Source: Pseudomonas furukawaii
GTDB taxonomy: Bacteria > Pseudomonadota > Gammaproteobacteria > Pseudomonadales > Pseudomonadaceae
DNA: 64,000 bases
Direction of reading: 5' to 3'
NCBI RefSeq assembly: GCF_002355475.1
Contig: NZ_AP014862.1
Location: forward strand, 3,100,001 to 3,164,000
A program made the position numbers and the translations under genes. How positions within the stretch are numbered: the stretch's first letter is position 1; each line of letters begins with the position of its first letter. Below are positions 29,208 to 38,140 of the stretch, piece after piece. The notes beneath the pieces are model-generated. The model was not told the DNA's origin. It saw only the letters and a program-made list of their open reading frames with translations, and did no database searches.

Positions 29208-30143
29208 TCACTGCGGCGCGACATCCACCCTCGGCATGCGCGTCAGCTCGTACTTCGGGTAGAGGTGGCTGACGCTGCGGATCAGCTCGTAGCGGTTGAG
29301 GCTGACCCGGGCGAAGCGCTCGGGAATGGGCGCGCGGATCACCTCGTTCATGTCTTCGCCCCTGGCGGCGGCGCCTTTCAGCAGGCCGTCCAGCCAGCCC
29401 AGGTAGTCATGCATCTGCCCGAAGGGCGCGGCGTCGCGGGCGATGGGGCCGTGGCCCGGCACCAGGGTCTTCCAGGGCAGCTTCTCCAGGGTCGCCAGGT
29501 CCGCCTGCCAGACGTCGAGGCCCGGGCTGTTGGGCGTGGTCAGCGCCCGCTGGTAGAAGACCAGGTCGCCCGCGAAGAGCACGCCGCTGCGTTCGTCCAG
29601 GATCGCCAGGTCGGCGCCGGTATGGCCGCCGAGGGCCAGCAGGCGCAGGCGATGCCCACCCACCTCGCGCACGCCCGGCTCCAGGGTTTCGCTCGGCAGC
29701 AGCACTTCGGTGCCACGCATCCAGTCGCCCACGAGGCGATAGAGGTTCTCGGCCATGGCGTCGCCCTGCTGCGCCAGCAGTTCCCGGGTGCCCGCCAGCG
29801 CGGCGATGGGCACATCGGCGAAGGCCTGGTTGCCCAGCACGTGGTCGGGATGATGATGGGTCAGCAGCACCAGGGTCACGGGCCTGTCGGTCACCCGCCC
29901 GATCGCCTGGCGCATGGCTTCGCCATAGGCCCGGGACGGGCCGGTATCGATCACCACCACGCCGTCGTCGGTGACGATGAACCCGGTATTGACGATGTTG
30001 CCGCCATTGGCGCGGTCGAAGTTGTCGGTGCTGCCTTCCAGCACCCAGGTGGATTCCGCGATCTGGCGTGGTTCGAGCGAGTATTCCAGCGACGCCCGGG
30101 CGGTGAGGCTGAAGCAGGCCAGTAACAGGACGATCAGGCGCAT
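29208..30143 (-). CDS. Quinoprotein-relay zinc metallohydrolase (MBL fold)
   Basis: The 311-aa protein has a signal peptide (residues 1-17), the zinc motif THHHPDH (about 95-101), further ligands in GGHTGADLAI, FAGDLVFY, and VPGHGPI. Members of this group occur beside PQQ dehydrogenases and are called quinoprotein relay system metallohydrolases; the substrate is unknown. It is last of the small-ORF/pedF/SBP/SoxYZ-like/MBL series, 9 bases from the SoxYZ-like gene. Confidence 0.8.
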   Translation of the reverse strand: MRLIVLLLACFSLTARASLEYSLEPRQIAESTWVLEGSTDNFDRANGGNIVNTGFIVTDDGVVVIDTGPSRAYGEAMRQAIGRVTDRPVTLVLLTHHHPDHVLGNQAFADVPIAALAGTRELLAQQGDAMAENLYRLVGDWMRGTEVLLPSETLEPGVREVGGHRLRLLALGGHTGADLAILDERSGVLFAGDLVFYQRALTTPNSPGLDVWQADLATLEKLPWKTLVPGHGPIARDAAPFGQMHDYLGWLDGLLKGAAARGEDMNEVIRAPIPERFARVSLNRYELIRSVSHLYPKYELTRMPRVDVAPQ

Positions 30144-30152
30144 GGTCCCTCC

Positions 30153-30902
30153 TCAGAAGCGGGCTTCGAACTCGTTGCCATTGTTGTCCCGCAGCCACAG
30201 GCGGGCCTGCTCGGCGCCCTGCACTTCCAGGCTCAGGGTGGGGTTCTCGGCGACGGCGGGAAAGAGTTCGAGGTTGGCCAGCACCTGACCGTCGTCGCTG
30301 CGCAGTTGCGCCTGGTTGAGGAAGAACTCGGGGATGCCGCCCACCAGGCCGTTATCCATGGGATGGTCGATGCGCAGGCGCAGGCGGTCGAAGTCCCCCT
30401 CGGGGAAGCGCGCGCCATGCACCTGGCCCAGCCGATCCTCCCAGCCGGCCTGGGCTCGCACCACGCTGGGGGCCGTGCAGCCACCGCCGGCGGCCTCCAC
30501 CCGGGTGGAGCCGATATGCCAGAGGCCGTCGCGGGTCAGCACGGCGGCGCGCAGGGGCGTCGCCTGCTCCACCCGGATGCGGATCGCCAGCATGGGGGCG
30601 ACCCGCTCGCCGGGCTCGAAGACGAAGATCTGCGGGATGGGGTTCAGCTCGGCCCAGGCCATGATCTTCACCACCTGGCCGGCGTAGGCGCGCGCATCCA
30701 CCTGGATCGGCACCTGACGCGAATCCTCGGCGAAGGGCGGCGCCTCCAGCAGCACCTTCGGGTCATGGACGAAGGCCTGCCCACCCAGCAGGCGCTGGTG
30801 GAAGAACGCCCACATCACCGATTCGACCGGGTCGTCCCCGGCGGGCCAGGCCGGCGCGACCGCGCCCAGCAGGCCCAGCATCAACAGCGAACGCCTGTGC
30901 AT
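30153..30902 (-). CDS. SoxYZ-like carrier associated with quinoprotein dehydrogenase
   Basis: The 249-aa exported protein (signal peptide about 1-21, LLMLGLLGAVAPAWPAG) joins a SoxY-like half and a SoxZ-like half. A single conserved Cys lies in AAGGGCTAPSV (about residue 140), the place of the SoxY carrier cysteine. In the family it is found only with PQQ dehydrogenases, and its cargo is unknown. The ATG at 30902 gives a proper signal peptide. Confidence 0.8.
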   Translation of the reverse strand: MHRRSLLMLGLLGAVAPAWPAGDDPVESVMWAFFHQRLLGGQAFVHDPKVLLEAPPFAEDSRQVPIQVDARAYAGQVVKIMAWAELNPIPQIFVFEPGERVAPMLAIRIRVEQATPLRAAVLTRDGLWHIGSTRVEAAGGGCTAPSVVRAQAGWEDRLGQVHGARFPEGDFDRLRLRIDHPMDNGLVGGIPEFFLNQAQLRSDDGQVLANLELFPAVAENPTLSLEVQGAEQARLWLRDNNGNEFEARF

Positions 30903-30915
30903 CCCGCACCTCCGC

Positions 30916-31794
30916 TCATTGCACGTCCTGGTAGAACCCCGGCAGCTCATAGCGCAGCCCGTAAGAGGCGTAGAGCTTCTGCATGCGGCCGTCGCGCACC
31001 ATGCCATCGAGGGTTTCGTCGAGGGCATTGGCCAGTTGGCGATTGCTTTCGTGCACCGCCATGCCGATGTCCCACTCCGGTTGGCCGAGGTTCGGGTAGG
31101 TGTTGTCGGCGTTGCGGACCTGCGGGTCGCGAGCCTGAAACTCCAGCCAGTCCAGCTCGCCGCGCAGGGCCATCACCGCATCCACCTCGCCCTTGCGCAT
31201 GCCCTCGAACGCCGCCGCCGACCCGGGGTAGTGCCGGGTCTTGCCGGCCAGTCGCCCGCCGAGCACCGAGGTCAGGTAGAAGGACGGCACGCTTTCCAGC
31301 TCCACGCCGATGGCGTGGTACTGGAACACGCCGATGGTGGGCACCTCCTTCAGGCGGCGGCTGTCGTAGGCCACCTGCCAGCGCTCGCGCTGGTAAGGGC
31401 CGAACATCACCACCTGCTCGTTGGCCAGCTCGCCCACGTCGTTGCGTTTCTGCGAGTAGTCGCGGTCGTAGGGCACCCGCAGCATCAGGTCGGCGAGCAC
31501 GCCGGGGCGCATGTAGTGCCCCTTCCAGATGACGTTGCGCAGGTCGTCGTCGAGCTTTTCCCCGGGGCTGACCCAGAGCAGTTCGAGCTTCAGGCCCAGG
31601 CTTTCGGCGAGGGCCCTGGCCAGGTCGACGTCGACGCCGCGCGGCTGCTCGCCCTCCTTGAAGCTGTAGGGTGCGAAGTTCTCGTAGACCGCGACCTTGA
31701 GCACGCCGGAATCGACGATGTCGTCATAGGGCCGAACCTGTGCCTGCGCGATCGGCAGGCACAGCAGCCAGCACAGCAGGAGCAGCGCGCGCAT
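30916..31794 (-). CDS. Periplasmic solute-binding-like protein linked to PQQ dehydrogenase
   Basis: The 292-aa protein has a signal peptide (MRALLLLCWLLCLPIAQAQ) and a type II periplasmic binding fold (SBP_bac_3): GVLKVAVYENFAPYSFKE, GVDVDLARALAESLGL, and GEVDAVMALRGELDWL. Such proteins (XoxJ/MoxJ-like) are encoded with PQQ dehydrogenases and in methylotrophs are thought to help activate the enzyme rather than import a solute. It starts 5 bases after the pedF stop. Confidence 0.8.
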   Translation of the reverse strand: MRALLLLCWLLCLPIAQAQVRPYDDIVDSGVLKVAVYENFAPYSFKEGEQPRGVDVDLARALAESLGLKLELLWVSPGEKLDDDLRNVIWKGHYMRPGVLADLMLRVPYDRDYSQKRNDVGELANEQVVMFGPYQRERWQVAYDSRRLKEVPTIGVFQYHAIGVELESVPSFYLTSVLGGRLAGKTRHYPGSAAAFEGMRKGEVDAVMALRGELDWLEFQARDPQVRNADNTYPNLGQPEWDIGMAVHESNRQLANALDETLDGMVRDGRMQKLYASYGLRYELPGFYQDVQ

Positions 31795-31799
31795 GGCGA

Positions 31800-32237
31800 T
31801 CACTCTTCGACGTGGACGCTTTCCAGGTAGGTGCGGATGGCCCAGAGCGCTTCCTGGCTGAGGAAGTCGGCCATCTTCGGCATGTACACGGCGCCGTCGC
31901 GCACCGCGCCATTGATCACCCGCTCCTTGAACCACTCGTCGCCGCTGGCGTCGGTCTCCAGGTAGCGCAGGTCGGGGGCGATGCCGCCGGACTTGGCTTC
32001 GAGGCCGTGGCAGCGGGCACAGTTCTGGTTGTAGGCGGAGGCGCCGATCTCCACGGCGAGATCATGATTGGCGTAGGGCGCGCGGTAGGGGTTCTCCTCG
32101 CGCCACTCCTTGCCGAGGGGCTCCAGGCCGTCCACGTTGACCGCCTGGGGAACGACGTCGCCGTGGGCCAGGACCACGCCATTGAGGGTCAGGCTGGCCA
32201 GGAATGCGAGGCCGCGCAGTGCGCTGTTCTTGTTCAT
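31800..32237 (-). CDS. pedF: PedF/ExaB-type cytochrome c550
   Basis: The 145-aa secreted cytochrome has a signal peptide (about 1-23, ending VVLAHGD), the haem site CARCHG near residue 72, and the axial Met in VYMPKMADFLS. It is the electron acceptor of quinoprotein ethanol dehydrogenases. I chose the ATG at 32237 since GAGGATG lies upstream; an ATG 9 bases earlier is possible. A TACC-box lies 117 bases before the start. Confidence 0.88.
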   Translation of the reverse strand: MNKNSALRGLAFLASLTLNGVVLAHGDVVPQAVNVDGLEPLGKEWREENPYRAPYANHDLAVEIGASAYNQNCARCHGLEAKSGGIAPDLRYLETDASGDEWFKERVINGAVRDGAVYMPKMADFLSQEALWAIRTYLESVHVEE

Positions 32238-32353
32238 CACGTACATCCTCATAGAGCTGCTGGGCAAGGCGCGCTCCCTTCGGAGCGCCGTGGGGACATG
32301 GTAAGAAGCGCTCGACGGGCCCCGAATGCTGCTTTGGTGGCCGCACCCTCCTC

Positions 32354-32364
32354 CCTTGGTAGTA
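32354..32364 (-). promoter_or_regulatory. TACC-box upstream of pedF
   Basis: Read toward pedF: TACTACCAAGGGAGGAGG, 117 bases before the ATG, the same distance as at pedH. It is the closest match to the TACTACC-NN-GG consensus among the minus-strand genes. Confidence 0.55.
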
Positions 32365-32493
32365 GTGCGAGGGGAGGCCGGCGAATGCGCTGGCCCCTTC
32401 AGCCACGGGAACGCCAGCGCGCCGGCGAACGGCGGGGGCGCTGTTCGCCAGCAGGCTGGCTGTGATCGGAATGGGGGCTGGGTGGGTCGGGGA

Positions 32494-32634
32494 TCAGTTC
32501 GCGAGCAGAGAAAGGGACAGGCTCGGCAGGTAGAACTGGTGCCGTGTGGCTTCGCTGGAGGCGCTGCTCAGTCCGAACTCGAGCAGGGCGTAGACGAGCA
32601 GCAGCGGCAGAAACAGGTGCTTGACGAGGGTCAT
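32494..32634 (-). CDS. Small membrane peptide, 46 aa, unknown
   Basis: The peptide starts [20 protein letters not shown] and continues [20 protein letters not shown], ending LSLLAN. It has one N-terminal hydrophobic helix after VKHL. GAGGAT lies 7 bases before the ATG. It lies between pedF and exaA, in the pedF direction. Its N-terminus resembles the 44-aa peptide before pedS2 (both M-x-x-[LV]-KHL followed by a leucine helix and a Phe at position 20). Too short for routine calling; function unknown, possibly a membrane partner of the redox or sensor proteins (inference). Confidence 0.6.
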   Translation of the reverse strand: MTLVKHLFLPLLLVYALLEFGLSSASSEATRHQFYLPSLSLSLLAN

Positions 32635-32696
32635 GACGGAATCCTCTGGCAGGTTCCCCTGACTGTCAGGCTAGGACGGCGAGCCGGCCCCGACCT

Positions 32697-32730
32697 TAGT
32701 ACCTTGGTATCGCCCGCCCCCTACCTTGGG
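32697..32730 (+). promoter_or_regulatory. Double TACC-box upstream of exaA
   Basis: TAGTACCTTGGTA (32697-32709) and CTACCTTGGG (32721-32730) lie about 210-240 bases before the exaA start, with a weaker CCTTGGTCC at 32750-32758. The first has both half-sites TACC-TT-GGTA. The region also faces the small peptide gene, so it may serve both directions. Confidence 0.5.
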
Positions 32731-32937
32731 TCAGTGGACGTCCTATATCCCTTGGTCCTGGTGCTTCGGCAGGAGTGGCCTGCCGCTTTGGCAGCAGTGC
32801 CAAGTCATGCCCGGGCTGGGAAGTTTTCCCGGCTCGTGCGGGAGCTTTTCCGTATCGGCGAGGACGCCGCGAATCCCACCATCTGTACGCCGGGCCTGCC
32901 ATTGGCCCCGTATCCATCGACTATGGGAATCGCAACC

Positions 32938-34806
32938 ATGACAACAAGATCGCTACCCTGCTCCGCCAGCCCGCTGTCGGCTGCCATCCGCTGCCTGCTG
33001 CTGGTGGGCGGCCTGGCCGCCGCCGGCGGTGCCGTCGCCAAGGACATCACCTGGGAAGACATCGCCAACGACCACATCACCACCGGCGACGTGCTGCAGT
33101 ACGGCCTGGGCACCAACGCCCAGCGCTGGAGCCCGCTGGCCCAGGTGAACGCCGACAACGTCTTCAAACTGGCCCCGGCCTGGTCCTACTCCTTCGGTGA
33201 CGAGAAGCAGCGCGGCCAGGAATCCCAGGCCATCGTCAGCGACGGCGTGATCTATGTCACCGCGTCCTATTCCCGCGTCTTCGCCCTGGATGCCCGGACC
33301 GGTCAGCGCCTGTGGACCTACAACCACCGCCTGCCCGACGACATCCGCCCCTGCTGCGACGTGGTCAACCGTGGCGCCGCCATCTACGGCGACAAGATCT
33401 ACGTCGGCACCCTGGACGCCCGCGTGGTGGCGTTGAACAAGAAGACCGGCAAGGTGGTCTGGAACAAGAAGTTCGGCGACCACAGCGCCGGCTACACCAT
33501 GACCGGCGCGCCGACCATCGTGAAGGATGGCAAGACCGGCAAGGTCCTGCTGATCCACGGCAGCTCCGGCGACGAGTTCGGCGTGGTGGGCAAGCTCTTC
33601 GCCCGTGATCCGGACACCGGCGAAGAGGTCTGGATGCGCCCCTTCGTGGAAGGCCACATGGGCCGCCTGAACGGCAAGGACAGCACCCCCACCGGCGACA
33701 TCAAGGCGCCGTCCTGGCCGGATGACAAGAACCACCCCACCGGCAAGAAGGAGGCCTGGAGCCAGGGCGGCGGCGCCCCCTGGCAGAGCGCCAGCTTCGA
33801 CCCCGAGACCAACACCATCATCGTCGGCGCCGGCAACCCGGCCCCCTGGAACGGCTGGGCGCGTACCGCCGACGGTGGCGATCCGAAGGACTACGACAGC
33901 CTCTACACCTCCGGCCAGGTGGGCGTGGACCCCACCACCGGCGAAGTGAAGTGGTTCTACCAGCACACCCCGAACGACGCCTGGGACTTCTCCGGCAACA
34001 ACGAACTGGTGCTGTTCGACTACAGGAACAAGGACGGCAAGACCGTCAAGGCCACCGCCCACGCCGACCGCAACGGCTTCTTCTATGTGGTGGATCGCAA
34101 CAACGGCAAGCTGCAGAACGCCTTCCCCTTCGTCGACAACATCACCTGGGCCAGCCACATCGACCTGAAGACCGGCCGCCCCGTGGAGAACCCGGGCCAG
34201 CGCCCGCCGCTGCCGGAGCCGGGCCAGAAGCATGGCAAGGCGGTGGAAGTCTCGCCGCCCTTCCTCGGCGGCAAGAACTGGAACCCCATGGCCTACAGCC
34301 AGGACACCGGCCTGTTCTACGTGCCCGCCAACCACTGGAAGGAGGACTACTGGACCGAGGAAGTGGCCTACAAGAAAGGCTCGGCGTACCTCGGCCAGGG
34401 CTTCCGCATCAAGCGCATGTACGACGACCACGTCGGCGTGCTGCGGGCCATGGACCCCACCAGCGGCAAGGTGGTCTGGGAGCACAAGGAGAAGCTGCCG
34501 CTCTGGGCCGGCGTGCTCGCCACCCAGGGCAACCTGGTGTTCACCGGCACCGGCGACGGCTTCTTCAAGGCCTTCGACGCCAGGTCGGGCAAGGAGCTGT
34601 GGAAGTTCCAGACCGGCAGCGGCATCGTCTCCCCGCCCATCACCTGGGAACAGGACGGCGAGCAGTACATCGGCGTGACCGTGGGCTATGGCGGTGCGGT
34701 GCCCCTCTGGGGCGGCGACATGGCCGAGCTGACCAAGCCGGTGGCCCAGGGCGGCTCCTTCTGGGTCTTCAAGCTGCCGAGCTGGGACAAGACCGCCCAG
34801 CGTTGA
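32938..34806 (+). CDS. exaA: ExaA/PedE-type calcium-dependent PQQ ethanol dehydrogenase
   Basis: The 622-aa protein closely follows P. aeruginosa ExaA (623 aa). It has a signal peptide (about 1-34, GGAVAKD), the propeller, the vicinal disulfide CC at 139-140, and the catalytic Asp350 in WDFSG. The residue two places later is Ser, not Asp, as in calcium enzymes. Soluble, periplasmic, it transfers electrons to cytochrome c550. An ATG 15 bases upstream is possible, but MTTRSLP matches the known N-terminus. A strong hairpin follows the stop. Confidence 0.95.
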   Translation: MTTRSLPCSASPLSAAIRCLLLVGGLAAAGGAVAKDITWEDIANDHITTGDVLQYGLGTNAQRWSPLAQVNADNVFKLAPAWSYSFGDEKQRGQESQAIVSDGVIYVTASYSRVFALDARTGQRLWTYNHRLPDDIRPCCDVVNRGAAIYGDKIYVGTLDARVVALNKKTGKVVWNKKFGDHSAGYTMTGAPTIVKDGKTGKVLLIHGSSGDEFGVVGKLFARDPDTGEEVWMRPFVEGHMGRLNGKDSTPTGDIKAPSWPDDKNHPTGKKEAWSQGGGAPWQSASFDPETNTIIVGAGNPAPWNGWARTADGGDPKDYDSLYTSGQVGVDPTTGEVKWFYQHTPNDAWDFSGNNELVLFDYRNKDGKTVKATAHADRNGFFYVVDRNNGKLQNAFPFVDNITWASHIDLKTGRPVENPGQRPPLPEPGQKHGKAVEVSPPFLGGKNWNPMAYSQDTGLFYVPANHWKEDYWTEEVAYKKGSAYLGQGFRIKRMYDDHVGVLRAMDPTSGKVVWEHKEKLPLWAGVLATQGNLVFTGTGDGFFKAFDARSGKELWKFQTGSGIVSPPITWEQDGEQYIGVTVGYGGAVPLWGGDMAELTKPVAQGGSFWVFKLPSWDKTAQR

Positions 34807-34813
34807 GTGACCG

Positions 34814-34836
34814 ACCGGGGCGCCTTGCGCCCCGGT
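34814..34836 (+). terminator. Hairpin after exaA
   Basis: ACCGGGGCGC-CTT-GCGCCCCGGT is a perfect 10-bp stem with a 3-base loop, 7 bases after the exaA stop. The pentapeptide gene starts 35 bases later, so it may be expressed by read-through. Confidence 0.65.
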
Positions 34837-34871
34837 TCGCGTTCCAGCCTTCCCCTTCCGAGGACACTGCC

Positions 34872-35516
34872 ATGAACCACCTGCACCTCTACCTGCCCCT
34901 CGCCCTGCTGCTGGCCGGAGGCTTCGCCCTGGCGGACGGCGACCTGCGCATCGACGGCTGCCGCATCGCCCCGGAAAGCCGTTGCCCCGGCGCGGACCTG
35001 CGCGGCGCCAACCTGGCCAACCAGGACCTGTCGAAGATGGACCTGTCGGGCGCCAACCTCGCGGGGGCCGACCTGCGCCATGCCAGGCTCGACCTGGCCA
35101 ACCTGGAGAAGGCCAACCTGGCCGGCGCCAACCTCAGCCGGGCCAGCGTGCAGCAGGCCAACCTGCGAGGGGCCGACCTGTCCGGCAGCCGCCTGGTGGC
35201 CATCCAGGGCTGGGGGCTGTTCGCCCAGGGCGCGCAGTTTCGCGGTGCCGACCTGACCGGCGCCTACCTGGAGTTCTCCCGCCTCTCGGGCGCCAGGATG
35301 CACGACGTGACACTGGAGGCCGCCGATCTGGAGATGGCCTGGCTGAGCAAGGCCGACCTGAAGAACGCCGACCTCAAGGACGCCAACCTGCAGGAAGCCA
35401 AGATCGGCGAAGCCAACCTGGAGAACGCCGACCTCACCGGCGCCCGCAAGCACTACGCCACCTTCCAGGCGACCAACATGCAGGGCTGCAAGGCCTGCCC
35501 GAGCGGTTGGGATTGA
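34872..35516 (+). CDS. Exported pentapeptide-repeat protein
   Basis: The 214-aa protein has a signal peptide (about 1-21, GGFALADG) and about 24 A(D/N)LXX repeats forming a right-handed beta-helix, e.g. GADLRGANLANQDLSKMDLS. Cysteines at CRIAPESRC and the C-terminal CKAC probably form disulfides. The orthologous position in P. putida (next to pedE) also encodes a pentapeptide protein. No catalytic residues are expected; it may bind or scaffold the dehydrogenase (inference). Confidence 0.85.
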   Translation: MNHLHLYLPLALLLAGGFALADGDLRIDGCRIAPESRCPGADLRGANLANQDLSKMDLSGANLAGADLRHARLDLANLEKANLAGANLSRASVQQANLRGADLSGSRLVAIQGWGLFAQGAQFRGADLTGAYLEFSRLSGARMHDVTLEAADLEMAWLSKADLKNADLKDANLQEAKIGEANLENADLTGARKHYATFQATNMQGCKACPSGWD

Positions 35517-35534
35517 GGCCACTCCACTGGCCCA

Positions 35535-36184
35535 GGCAGGGTGATGGGTTTCGCTGCGCTCTACGCCATCCTACGGGCGCGGGCTGGCTCTCGTAGGGTG
35601 GGTCACGCTTCACCGACCCACCATCGGGGTCGGGCGTGGGCAGGGTGATGGGTTTCGCTCCGCTCTACGCCATCCTACGGGCGCAGGCCGGCTCTCGTAG
35701 GGTGGGTCACGCCTCACCGACCCACCATCGGGGCCGGGCGTAGGCAGGGTGATGGGTTTCGCTCCGCTCTACGCCATCCTACGGGCGCAGGCCGGCTCTC
35801 GTAGGGTGGGTCACGCTTCATCGACCCGCCATCGGGGCCGGGCGTAGGCAGGGTGATGGGTTTCGCTGCGCTCTACGCCATCCTACGGGTGCAGGCCGGC
35901 TCTCGTAGGGTGGGTCACGCTTCACCGACCCACCATCGGGGTCGGGCGTGGGCAGGGTGATGGGTTTCGCTGCGCTCTACGCCATCCTACGGGCGCAGGC
36001 CGGCTCTCGTAGGGTGGGTCACGTCTCACCGACCCACCATCGGGGCCGGGCGTAGGCAGGGTGATGGGTTTCGCTGCGCTCTACGCCATCCTACGGGCGC
36101 AGGCCGGCTCTCGTAGGGTGGGTCACGCTTCACCGACCCACCATCGGGGCCGGGCGTAGGCAGGGTGATGGGTTTCGCTGCGCT
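35535..36184. repeat. Six tandem 104-bp REP-like units plus a partial seventh
   Basis: GGCAGGGTGATGGGTTTCGC recurs at 35535, 35639, 35743, 35847, 35951, 36055 and 36159, exactly 104 bases apart. Each unit holds two hairpins: GGTGGGTC...GACCCACC and GATGG...CCATC, both flanked by GTAGG or CCTAC. Copies differ at a few bases. In the last partial copy the stem reads GATGGGTT...AACCCATC, a longer palindrome than in the others. The array fills the gap between convergent genes; no coding sequence is seen. Confidence 0.9.
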
Positions 36185-36236
36185 CAACCCATCCTGCGAA
36201 CAGCGCTTCGCCTCGCCCTGCTCGCCGGCTGCGCGC

Positions 36237-36869
36237 CTAGAGCGCGGCCACTCGCAGCACGCCGGTGTCGATGGCCAGGTGCACCAGTTCAGCCTGGGAT
36301 TCCACCTGCAGCTTGCTTTTCAGCAGCGTGAGGTAGTTGGAGACGGTCTTGCCGCTGATGCACAGCCGCTCGGCGATTTCCCGCGCGGGCAGGCCACGGG
36401 CGAGCATCACGAAGATCTCGAACTCGCGTTGGGTGATGCCCTTCAGGCGGGGGTCCTCGGCGGGCTGGCAGGCCAGTTGGGTGGCGAGCGGCTGTTCGAT
36501 GTAGGGATGGCCGGCGAGGATGCGGCGCACCGCTTCCAGCAGCACTTCGGGCGACGAGCTCTTGGTGATGTACCCGGACGCACCGGCCTCCAGGGCCTGG
36601 CGTACCAGGGGCAGCTCGTCATGCATGCTGAAGAACAGCACCCGCAGTTGCGGCAGCTTCTGCCGCAGGCGGCGGGTGACTTCCAGCCCACTGATGCCCG
36701 GCAGGCCGACATCGACGATCACCAGGCTGGGTATCTCGTCCTGCACCTTCTGCAAGGCCTCCTCGCCGCTCCCCGCCTCGCTGACACGGACCTCGGGGAG
36801 CAAGGCGCGAAGCAGCGCCGCATAGCCCTGCCGCACCACGGCATGGTCGTCCACCAGCAGGATCCTCAT
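36237..36869 (-). CDS. pedR2: PedR2/ExaE-type LuxR-family response regulator
   Basis: The 210-aa protein has a receiver with the Asp in LVIVDVGLPGISG (about residue 52) and a C-terminal LuxR helix-turn-helix (GLPAREIAERLCISGKTVSN, about 155-175). It is encoded after pedS2 with a 4-base overlap, next to exaA, as in P. putida, where PedS2/PedR2 switch between Ca- and lanthanide-dependent dehydrogenases. P. aeruginosa ExaE/EraR is the counterpart. Confidence 0.85.
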   Translation of the reverse strand: MRILLVDDHAVVRQGYAALLRALLPEVRVSEAGSGEEALQKVQDEIPSLVIVDVGLPGISGLEVTRRLRQKLPQLRVLFFSMHDELPLVRQALEAGASGYITKSSSPEVLLEAVRRILAGHPYIEQPLATQLACQPAEDPRLKGITQREFEIFVMLARGLPAREIAERLCISGKTVSNYLTLLKSKLQVESQAELVHLAIDTGVLRVAAL

Positions 36870-38140
36870 GGTCCCAGTCCCTCCAGGGGCACGTTGAGGC
36901 TGAGGGTCAGGCCCGCGCCCGGCCGCGTCAGCACGCGAAGTTCACCGCCCAGGCAACGGGCCCGCTCACGCATCGAGCGCAGGCCGATGCCGCCCGCGCC
37001 CAGGCACTCGGCGCCCCGACCGTCGTCGCGGACCATCACCCGCAGCCGGCCCCGGCCGGCCCGCAGGCGTACCCGCACCTGGCTGGCACCGGCATGGCGT
37101 ACCACGTTGGTCAGCGCCTCCTGCAACAACCGGTAGAGGTGGGACTTGGTCTCCCCCGAGAGGGGCGGCAGGTCGTTGGCCAGGTTCATCCGGCACTGGA
37201 TGCCGTGGGCCTGCTGCCATTGTTCGCCCAGCAACCGCACGGCTTCGGTCAGGTCCAGGCGCTCGAGCATCACCGGATAGAGGTCTCGCACCAGCGCGCG
37301 GAAGCCATCCTGCAGATGCTGGCAGTGGCTCTCCAGGGCCTGGGCGGTCTGGTTCACCAGGGGCAATTGGCCGGTGACCGTGCGCAGCAGGAACAACTGC
37401 GCACGGATACCCGCGAGGTATTGACCGAGGTCGTCGTGGAGCGCCTGGGCCAGTTGCCGGCGCTCGCGCTCCTGCAAGTCCAGCAGGGCGCGGGTGAGCG
37501 CCGCGTTCTCCTGGTTGACCCGCTCCAGGGCACCCGCCATCCGGTTGAAGTGGGTCGCCAGGCGCTGGGACTCGGCACTGGAGTGCGCCGGGAGCCTGGC
37601 CCGGAGGTCGCCCCGGGTGATGAGCTGCAAGGCGCCCAGCAACTCATCCAGCACCCGCAGCCCGCGCTTCACCGCCCAGCGGATGGCCAGCAGGCTCAGG
37701 CCCAGGGCCAGGCCGAAGAGGAACACCAGTTGCTGGAGGGAATCACGGATCTCGCCCACCTCGTCCTGGGGGTCGACGCTGATCCGCACGCGACTACCGT
37801 CGGCCAGCGCCAGGGCCTCGCCGGGGTGCTGGGCCGCCGGGTAGAGCCAAAGGGCCAGCCAGCGGTCCAGCGGGTCGGGCGCGGGCTCGGCGTCGGGCTG
37901 GTCGAGCCTGAGGACCCGCACGTGGCGCAGGTTGGCCACCAGATGGGGCTGCAGCGCGGCGGGATCGCGCTGGGCGGCGTCCCTCAGGTAGTCGGCCACC
38001 GCCTCCGCGGCCCGGAGTTCGCGGCGCACGTCCTCCGCCGCCTGGCGCAGCATCAGGGCCAGGCACAAGGCACCGACGAGGGCGAAGAACAGGGTCACCA
38101 GCAGGTTGATGCGCCAGAGGGCGGACACGGCCGAGGTCAC
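36866..38140 (-). CDS. pedS2: PedS2-type membrane sensor histidine kinase
   Basis: The 424-aa kinase has a TM helix (about 8-28), a periplasmic domain (about 30-135), a second TM (about 138-158), a HAMP-like linker, a coiled coil, and a NarL-type HisKA_3 with phospho-His in RRQLAQALHDDLGQYLAG (about 235), then HATPase (ALTNVVRHAGASQV, VRDDGRGAECLGAGGIGLR). In P. putida PedS2 senses lanthanides. The periplasmic loop has an acidic stretch DQPDAEPAPDP. Start is GTG at 38140, overlapping the stop of the 44-aa peptide. Confidence 0.85.
   Translation of the reverse strand: MTSAVSALWRINLLVTLFFALVGALCLALMLRQAAEDVRRELRAAEAVADYLRDAAQRDPAALQPHLVANLRHVRVLRLDQPDAEPAPDPLDRWLALWLYPAAQHPGEALALADGSRVRISVDPQDEVGEIRDSLQQLVFLFGLALGLSLLAIRWAVKRGLRVLDELLGALQLITRGDLRARLPAHSSAESQRLATHFNRMAGALERVNQENAALTRALLDLQERERRQLAQALHDDLGQYLAGIRAQLFLLRTVTGQLPLVNQTAQALESHCQHLQDGFRALVRDLYPVMLERLDLTEAVRLLGEQWQQAHGIQCRMNLANDLPPLSGETKSHLYRLLQEALTNVVRHAGASQVRVRLRAGRGRLRVMVRDDGRGAECLGAGGIGLRSMRERARCLGGELRVLTRPGAGLTLSLNVPLEGLGP

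Noticed and set aside
35535-36184. Possible CRISPR array
   Set aside because: The whole 104-bp unit repeats, with no unique spacers and no cas genes near.
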